A stretch of DNA of 64,000 bases from Topomyia yanbarensis (taxonomy: Eukaryota > Arthropoda > Insecta > Diptera > Culicidae). Numbering within the stretch: position 1 is the first letter of the stretch; each line of letters starts with the position of its first letter. The notes beneath the pieces are model-generated. The model was given only the letters and a program-made list of their open reading frames with translations, was not told the DNA's origin and made no database searches. Positions 57,441-64,000 of this stretch are shown here, piece after piece. The DNA lies in NCBI RefSeq assembly GCF_030247195.1, contig NC_080671.1, positions 412,806,044-412,870,043 on the forward strand. Direction: 5' to 3'. Position numbers and translations under genes: made by a program.

Positions 57441-58699
57441 TCTAACGCGCTTGGCCGCGCTAGTAGGCATTCGTGTCATTTCCACTGTATTCAAGATGGT
57501 CATACTGAAATTGTCGCGAATATCATGCAGTAAGATAGACCGGTTATCAGTTTGAACACAACCCCATGACATGCCGTGGGAAATGAACTCTTCTCGAACC
57601 AGTTGAAGTGCGATGTATATGGAAAGTAGATACAGAACACTAGATTAGGATTGTCGCATGTCTTCCCATTGTTTTCGCCTCAAAAAATGTGTTTGTTTGT
57701 TTTCGGTATATATCTGTCAAAGTATCGAAAGTCTATCTAATAAAAGTCTTTGGTCCGCACTTTTGGTACACGCAGAAAAATATGGCCTGCTTGTAACCAC
57801 AAACCGTTCAGTCGAACTTCAACTTAGTAAAATGTAAAGTTTGCCTTCTTTTCATTTCAGTCTCGTTTATTCTGCTGTGATTTTTATGCAATCAAGACCG
57901 AAAACGTCAAATGCGTAAAATATACAGCAGAATAAACGAGAGGCAAAGAGAAAATGATGTGATATGTGCTATGAAACAAATTTCTATGTGATATACTATT
58001 ATAATTTCATTAGTTTTCACATGATATCTATGCGCAACAGATAATTTTTATGTGCTACTTCAAATTGCATAAAATCATGTGTGAAATCAATATAATCAAC
58101 ATAACGAACTTTCTCGGTGTAAATTTTCGACTGTTATTGTTATCAAATGAAACAGTTTGTATATACCGCACAAGGAAATGAAAATTCATCAAAATTCAGT
58201 ACAAGTGCAAGTGCATTTAACTATAAAAACATAATGGAATTAAATGGAAGAAAACCTTTGAAACATTACGTACATTCCACTAAGACCTCCGTTCGCGTAT
58301 ATATTGGGATAAACAAAGATGATTAGTTGATAGGAAACGACGATAGAGGATTATTTTTTTTTTGCTTTTTTCATTTGGTCCGTTAGGTATATCCCGGAAT
58401 CAAAACAATGATGTTCCTACCACTGATGCCAGCGACAATCCGAATCTAGTGTTCTGTATCTACTATATAGAAAGAATATCAATAAACCTTTGCCTATTAT
58501 TCGGATTTAACAAGCGACAACTTCAATACCCGGTACCGAGCAAAGGCTAATCCGATTGAAATAATAGCACATTTTGATCCCCAAAACGCTCCTCAATATT
58601 GTTTTCTCGGTCATGGCGAATAATGCTAAAATTGAGAAAGATTTACGTCGGAAGTAAAGCAGGTTTGCAAATGCATTGTGTAAAACCTAGAAAAATAAT
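57441..58699. other. No coding segment recognised; between the LOA ORF1 and linker relics
   Basis: It should correspond to the endonuclease if the two relics are one element, but I could not read endonuclease motifs here. AT-rich. Confidence 0.3.
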
Positions 58700-60080
58700 A
58701 TGACTAAATATAGAGACACTTGAAGTTTTGGATGTCCCATGTGGACTTTCCGAGACTTACTTCGGTTTTGTAACAGCACCCATCAAGGTACACTTTCAGG
58801 CCTTTACGATTAAATCATGCGGAGGAAATGATTCTCCTCTTTCGAAAACTATTAGGCACATTAAAAAATGTTTCCTCAACGGAATTGTCAGAACTCGCTC
58901 TTTAGTGAACAAGGAAGCGTAGAAATTAGTCGTGGCCGATGCTTTCTTTAATATTTCTTACCACCGTATCTCAAAAAAAAAAAGCTTCAATTTTTCTCCG
59001 TATAATTTGTTCATTCGAAGTCTCTTCACAGACGAAAAAGTTTTCGAGATTCTCTCCGCATTTTTCACACCGCGCCTTATTTCTACAATGGGCTCATTGT
59101 TTGCAACGACGGCAGTTCATGCCCCGCGGTACAAAAAGGCGAACAAGTAGACGAGCCCCGTTCAAAAGAACAAATTTTGGAAGATCAAATCCGGGAAAGG
59201 CTCAAAACGAGGCTGATGGAAAATAAGTTTTCTAATACTCCTCAATTTTTCGCTGAACACAATTGCTTGCATACCAGAATTGTCTGAAGCACAGGGATCT
59301 AGGAAAAGCCCTATTTCGCAATTAAGGCCCTTCTCGGAGACTACACCATAAATCTCTACTTCCTGGTCGGATACGTAGACAAAATTCTTTTTCGTACACG
59401 GTCGAGTGTTGTTTAGTTAGATCACGCGATATATCGATGACGTTAAATGGCTTGTCTTTGGTCCGGAAGTAGACCATCCAGGGGTCGGTTGTATTAGATA
59501 TAGTTTGTATCGAAAATGAGACTTACCGCTATTATTTTTGCCATCGGAGAAATATTCAAATCGACCTCCACTAAACCTGAAAGAATGTCGGTCGCGGGAG
59601 ATACCAATTGACTCACACTCGGCTAGCTTCAAAGCACAGTCAGAAAAAAAACCCGACACGGAATAGTGGTGAGGTATTTCCGTCGGAGTTAAATTGAATT
59701 TTTTTCTATCACGGACGTCAACAGCAAGGTAGCGACTGCACAATACAGTCCTTCCCGCCATGTACAGAAAGCAAGACCTATATTTTGGATCCACGCATCC
59801 GCACCGAGTGTCCGGATCTAGACACTTGTCTAGATCTACGCACCAGGTTCAGGTCCGGGCCTGGTAAGGGGAAAAGAAGATGGGCTAGATCCAGGGACTG
59901 GTCCATTTGCGGGTACTGGTAAAGATTCGGGAACTGGTCCGGATCCGGAAACTGATCCAGATCCCGGAGGTTCATATTTGGGAACTGGTCCGGATCGGGA
60001 GCTGTGTCGGATCCGGAAACTGCCTACAATTTTTTTTTCACTGTCCAACTTACCCTGTAAGAAAATCCGTAATTCCACCT
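58700..60080 (-). pseudogene. LOA-type retrotransposon ORF1 (gag-like, zinc-knuckle) pseudogene
   Basis: Minus-strand pieces in order: a proline-rich N-terminus with PVP repeats (59836-60078); a cysteine-bearing stretch CVDLDKCLDPDTRCGCVDPK then 59417-59794; PWMVYFRTKDKPFNVIDISR (about 59400-59480) and DLTKQHSTVYE; after a frameshift YVSDQEVEIYGVVSEKGLNC; and a zinc-knuckle region MNCRRCKQ, ARCEKCGEN (about 59050-59120). The order and motifs match the nucleic-acid-binding ORF1 of LOA/Jockey-like mosquito retrotransposons. Several frameshifts and stops. A plus-strand frame of about 90 codons ending at 59287 is its shadow. Confidence 0.65.
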
Positions 60081-60456
60081 ATTTCTGCCAATATCGGTTC
60101 AGATTCCAGCCTGAATTCGAACAAAAATCCATCGGAATTTTGGCTGGTTTGAATCGATACTAATACTATTACTGGAATCGTCAGTACGAGGAGAAATCAC
60201 TTCGAATCTTACTACCCACTCGGGAAAAAGGTGTTTCGCCGGCACTGATTTTCATCGAATGTTACTCAATATCTGTTTTACACCAGGAGCCCGAAAAGGT
60301 CTTAAGACGGCTCTGTCACAAACGGTTACCAAATACGTGGCTGCTGTTCAGGCAATAATGACAACTGCAAAAGCTTCGTCAAGCAAAGCAAAAACAAACA
60401 TTCAGTATCATCAGTAATGAAGCTTCTACCAAGTTCGAAAGGTTCATACTCTTGGC

Positions 60457-61009
60457 CAAGGATGCAATTTTCTGCGGCTGTATTTTTTCTGCCAACATTC
60501 TCATTTCTCTTTTGCTGCTGCTGTCGTTCGCTATTGCAGGACACCCAGCGCTGTACGGCAGTCTGTAAGCAAAGCAGTAACATGACAAAGAAATACTGCC
60601 CCCAGTACAGCCACCAGACGCGAGCGGTACAGCTTCTCTTTCCTTATTTTACACTTTTTAATATTTTTAATCTAGTTAATATTTTCAATCAAAAACGACT
60701 ACAATAAATGCGGTTCGTTTACGCCACGACCGGCATCATCGCTTTCGTGTGTGGGCCTCTCCCTTTGACTATGCAGAGAAAAATGTACAAAGCGATAGAA
60801 CAAACTTTACTACGCCACACTCTCACCGAGCAGTCGGAGTACAGCAGCAAAACAAAAATGTATTCTACTGCTCTACAGGAAAATGTACTCGGTATGGCTA
60901 CCGTTCTGGCATGAGCTGTAGTGATGCGTCGCTGTAGCGGGCTGTACGGCTTGTGCAAATGTAAATATACCGAAAAAAATGTAGTTTACCAGTACCTTTG
61001 GCATCCCTG
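60457..61009. mobile_element. hAT element, sister of 54675-55251
   Basis: CAAGGATGCAATTTTC...GCATCCCTG flanked by CTCTTGGC (60449-60456 and 61010-61017). 553 bp. The frames inside are short and differ between the two copies. Confidence 0.85.
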
Positions 61010-61017
61010 CTCTTGGC

Positions 61018-61400
61018 TAATAAGGGCAAGAAGCTAGGAAGAACATCTGATCGGTAACATTAAGGCAGCAACCACGATGATGAGACGGATTTGTGCGATA
61101 ACGAGAGGGAAATGATTGATCCCCAAGATGCAGTTGGTAAGGAAATAAATATTTCCCCACCGGGAAAAAAGGCCTCTGCGCGCAATGCAAAGCCACGCAC
61201 ATGGGGTTTGATGAACACACACTAAGATTTTTTGTTTGTTTTTCACATATTCAAAAATACATGAAAGACCCACGGCTCTGTTATGCTAAAGCATTACAGC
61301 CGAGTCAGATAAACGAATTAATAAAAAATCTGTCGAAACAAAGCGAGGCTGCTGATCCGGGTACCATCTCAAAATCGAAAATAGATTAATAACTGCATAA
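61018..61400 (+). repeat. Possible non-LTR retrotransposon 3' region
   Basis: It contains AAAGACCCACGGCTCTGTTA and AGATAAACGAATTAATAAAA, resembling 2688-2735. Overlapping frames on both strands (61201-61389 plus, 61017-61273 minus) are not recognised. Confidence 0.35.
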
Positions 61401-63390
61401 CCAAATATTACGTGGATGGTTTATTTCAAATTATCGGTATCAAACTAGTAAAATTTATGTAAACTAGGTAAGTAATCCGACGAGAGAAAAAAGGAAACCT
61501 AATTGCAATTTTCGCCTCGTTATTATTCCCGCTGCATTATTTAATCACGCCCCAACGTCACACCCGAAACGAACACCATTTCAATGATGATAATAATCGC
61601 TCTTCGATTACATCCGCTGATCGTCGCTCGCCGCACTCGATTGGTGGCATTAAATTAACTCCACACTGACAATTACTGTATCCCGCTCGGGTGCTCGTGT
61701 AACCCGGTCGAAGGCAGATATTCGATATTTCAGAATAAAGCTTTGCTCTGTTCTCTGTTTACTATTGAAATTTGGATGAAAGGAGTGAAACTAATTATCG
61801 TCAGATACCTCGTTGCAAAATGAATTATTATGTAGCAATAACAAGCTGGTCATCATGCTGACAGGTCATTTGAATATATATACATTACACTTCAAACAGT
61901 TGAACATTATTTCACATCGTTTTTTGATCAGAAAAACAAGAATGCCCTACTGACCTACTGATTTTCACCTGCCTGGGTTGAAAAGCTCATGAGCGTCCCA
62001 GCATTTTCCAGTGCTCGATAATAAAATTTACCACAACTACCGCAAACATCCAGATAAGTTGTTATTCGCAATCAAAACTTGCGACGCAATTCAACCCAAC
62101 GTTATAAGTCCTTTTCTTCCTCTGTGAGCAAATAATCAAAATCACGTACGTTTCTTAATTGCATTATGTTGATTCGGGGCTCTATGTCAGTCCAATTGCA
62201 CAAGTCCCTTGCCAATCAACCGTACTGGTAATAATATTTCCTATCACGATTCAGCACAGAATTACGGTTCAACTGGCTGACGATTCTCAACTAAAGGATC
62301 CGAAGGACATAAGTTTAATCGACTGATTCGTAATCTGAAAAGATTTGAGTATCCCACCAGTAGCGCTCCGATCGGTTATATAATGCTTCAAAATTTCAAT
62401 TTGCGGTGCGATTCTATCGCGTCCTTTATTCACTGGGCGCTACCGGTCGGATATGTCGTCGGATCGGCTTCCGGGCTGTCAACTGATAGCACCTTCATTT
62501 TGATGAAATTATCAACAACGGAACGTGCTTCGAAAATCGACTGGCGGATTCAATTGCCATTTCCAATTGCCCGGCACTCGGAAATTCCGTGGGTCAGCTG
62601 ATTGCGATAACAGTCTCAATGAAAACATCAGAAACTTCGTGTGCTTGTGTTAGTACTGCACTGTATGTATTGGGTATCGTTCGATTTAGGGAGATTTAAA
62701 TTTCGAAAACAAGCTCCTCATTTTATGCGCTATTACCTTATCTTTCCAATCGCCGCCGACACTAATTTCCCACACTAACGCTGCATAAATTATCCCCGAC
62801 AGCGTGCTTCCCGGCGCGTATCCCGTGGCTCCTTCATCGGCCAGCAGCGTGCGGAGAGCATCGTTGGCCGATTTTCAGCCGATGACACTGGCATTGAAGG
62901 CTCTGCCGTTCGATCAACCCGAGGGCAATCGACCTCAGAATGAAATCACCCTTCTGGGCGTGATAGAAATCACACGCATGTTGATTGCAATTTAATTAAC
63001 GACCGAAATTAATTACCGTCGCTGTGTTGCTAACCTGGACCATGGCTGACGGGTTTTAGTGAGTTGTTTCTATTTGTCGCCGGTTTGCATTGCCAATGGA
63101 GCCTGATCGCGGTTGATGGAGCGGTGTGTGCACTTGATAGGCGCTTGTTAAGCCGTGCTTACGGTTGGTTGCTAGTCTAATACAGCGTGTCAGTTGTACG
63201 GAATTGCAAACAAAGAGATTTTCTTAAAGAGGAAGATTTCCAACGTCAAGTACGTTGGGAATGGTTGCACTCGTTTTTTTCTTGGAAGTTCTTTTAAACT
63301 GTTGTTTAAAGTAATTTGGAGCCACCAATCAGCATCATCTTCTACGAAGTTTATTGTTTTATTCATTTAACCCTAGAACGTTGCACTTGC
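61401..63390. other. Apparently unique sequence, no gene recognised
   Basis: Non-repetitive and somewhat GC-richer, with two open plus frames (62383-62601 and 62804-62995). These lack known motifs, signal peptides or splice-consistent partners. It could be host intron or intergenic DNA. Confidence 0.35.
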
Positions 63391-63399
63391 ATTTTCCTC

Positions 63400-64000
63400 C
63401 CATAAAAAAAAAAAAATCAAAATCGAATTTGTATTTTGGATGCCAAATAACTTTAAAATGCATGAAACGTCGAGATTAGATGTAATCTCGAAAAATTTTT
63501 TTGACGAAAATTGACTTTTTTGACTTTGGCACATTTTTGCCTTTCTCATATAGAAAGGTTATGCAATCGCTCTAAAAATCGTTAATTCAATTAATTTTTT
63601 TTGGCTTGTACTCCCGAATATAAATGTACAGTAACAAAACTATGAATTTCGCTGTGACAGTACAATAATTTTACAATAATTTACAGTGAATTCTAGTATT
63701 ATGCTGCAATAGAAAAACAATAAACTTTGGCGTTTCTACAGTAAATTTCAATGTAAAATCGACTTTTATAGTACAAAAGGTGTACCTTAACACTAAAAAA
63801 ATCGATTTTTTTTCCTTAAATTTTTCTCACGAAAACACTAAAATTTAATGTGAATGTACTGTATCAGTTTTTTGTTGAACAATAAACTTGATTGTTACTT
63901 GAAATTTTACTGTAAATCTCCTGCGAGAACTCTGCGTCGAACCGTTGTGAAACAGTAGTAACTATAATATTTATTGTTTTATGATTGTTTGTAGTGTAAA
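63400..64000 (+). mobile_element. Edge copy of the abundant 1.2-kb repeat and GCCTTTCTC element
   Basis: 63400-63535 is the reverse complement of the unit starts at 25118/26313 (CATGAAACGTCGAGATT, AATCTCGAAAAATTTTT). 63538 onward starts GCCTTTCTCATATAGAAAGG TTATGCAATCGCTCT. The same tail-to-head junction as at 26313 suggests tandem copies are normal for this family. It runs off the window. Confidence 0.55.

Larger units (their letters stand above)
55923..60247. mobile_element. hAT MITE shell enclosing a LOA-type retrotransposon relic
   Basis: The left end (GGCCGGCGGAATGCGTGGGT, near AGTACTACCCACTCG) and right end (CTACCCACTCGG...TTTCGCCGGCACTG) belong to the 45692/52781 MITE family. The 4.3-kb span and the unmatched flanks (GCTCTTTA against ATTTTCAT) show a rearranged copy. 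The inside is the relic at about 56640-60160. Confidence 0.55.

Noticed and set aside
58932..59287. Plus-strand coding-like frames
   Set aside because: The minus strand carries recognisable gag-like ORF1 motifs with a zinc knuckle, so the plus frames are shadows.
62383..62995. Two plus frames near the right end
   Set aside because: No recognisable family or gene structure could be supported from the sequence alone.

Overview
The window looks like transposon-dense euchromatin of a culicine mosquito, most likely Aedes. The evidence is a tRNA-derived SINE of the Feilai type, LOA- and Jockey-clade non-LTR retrotransposon relics, a BEL/Pao fragment, an ITmD37E-like mariner relic, many hAT-type non-autonomous elements, and short two-exon genes with introns of about 62-74 bp. 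Family names are given from sequence patterns recalled without a database search.

Host genes: the only ones I can support are five small secreted proteins, all on the minus strand. Each has one TIL (trypsin-inhibitor-like, cysteine-rich) domain, and all share one layout: a signal-peptide exon of 76 or 79 nt, a phase-1 intron, and one exon carrying the whole domain. They lie at 18897-19210, 29438-29748, 32457-32824, 45092-45416 and 46584-46901. Two have 10 cysteines and three have 12. The first two also share about 0.5 kb of upstream sequence with a conserved TATA/GATA arrangement, so gene and promoter were duplicated together. The predicted protease-contact loop differs in every copy, as expected of a diversifying inhibitor cluster.

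Layout: 1-1.3 kb LOA relic; 2.9-6 kb dispersed repeats and MITEs; 6-8.7 kb apparently unique sequence; 8.7-13.2 kb hAT MITEs, copy A of a dispersed 1.7-kb repeat and a foldback; 13.2-13.5 kb LOA relic; 14.5-17.6 kb mariner relic with nested elements; 18.9-19.7 kb TIL gene 1 and promoter; 21.1-28.5 kb a non-LTR relic split by a 6.6-kb stack of nested elements; 28.6-29.1 kb BEL relic; 29.4-32.8 kb TIL genes 2 and 3 with a long foldback between; 33.2-37.3 kb a Jockey relic split by two TIR elements; 37.7-45.0 kb two hAT-family elements; 45.1-46.9 kb TIL genes 4 and 5; 47.8 kb SINE; 49-52.4 kb copy B of the dispersed repeat with three later insertions; 52.8-61 kb more hAT elements, an endonuclease relic and a LOA ORF1 relic; 61.4-63.4 kb apparently unique sequence; and an abundant tandem repeat at the right edge.

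The retrotransposon coding segments all carry stops, frameshifts or lost catalytic residues, so they are relics. Many DNA elements still have exact target-site duplications, which fixes their boundaries to the base. No long host gene, rRNA, independent tRNA gene or CRISPR array is visible.
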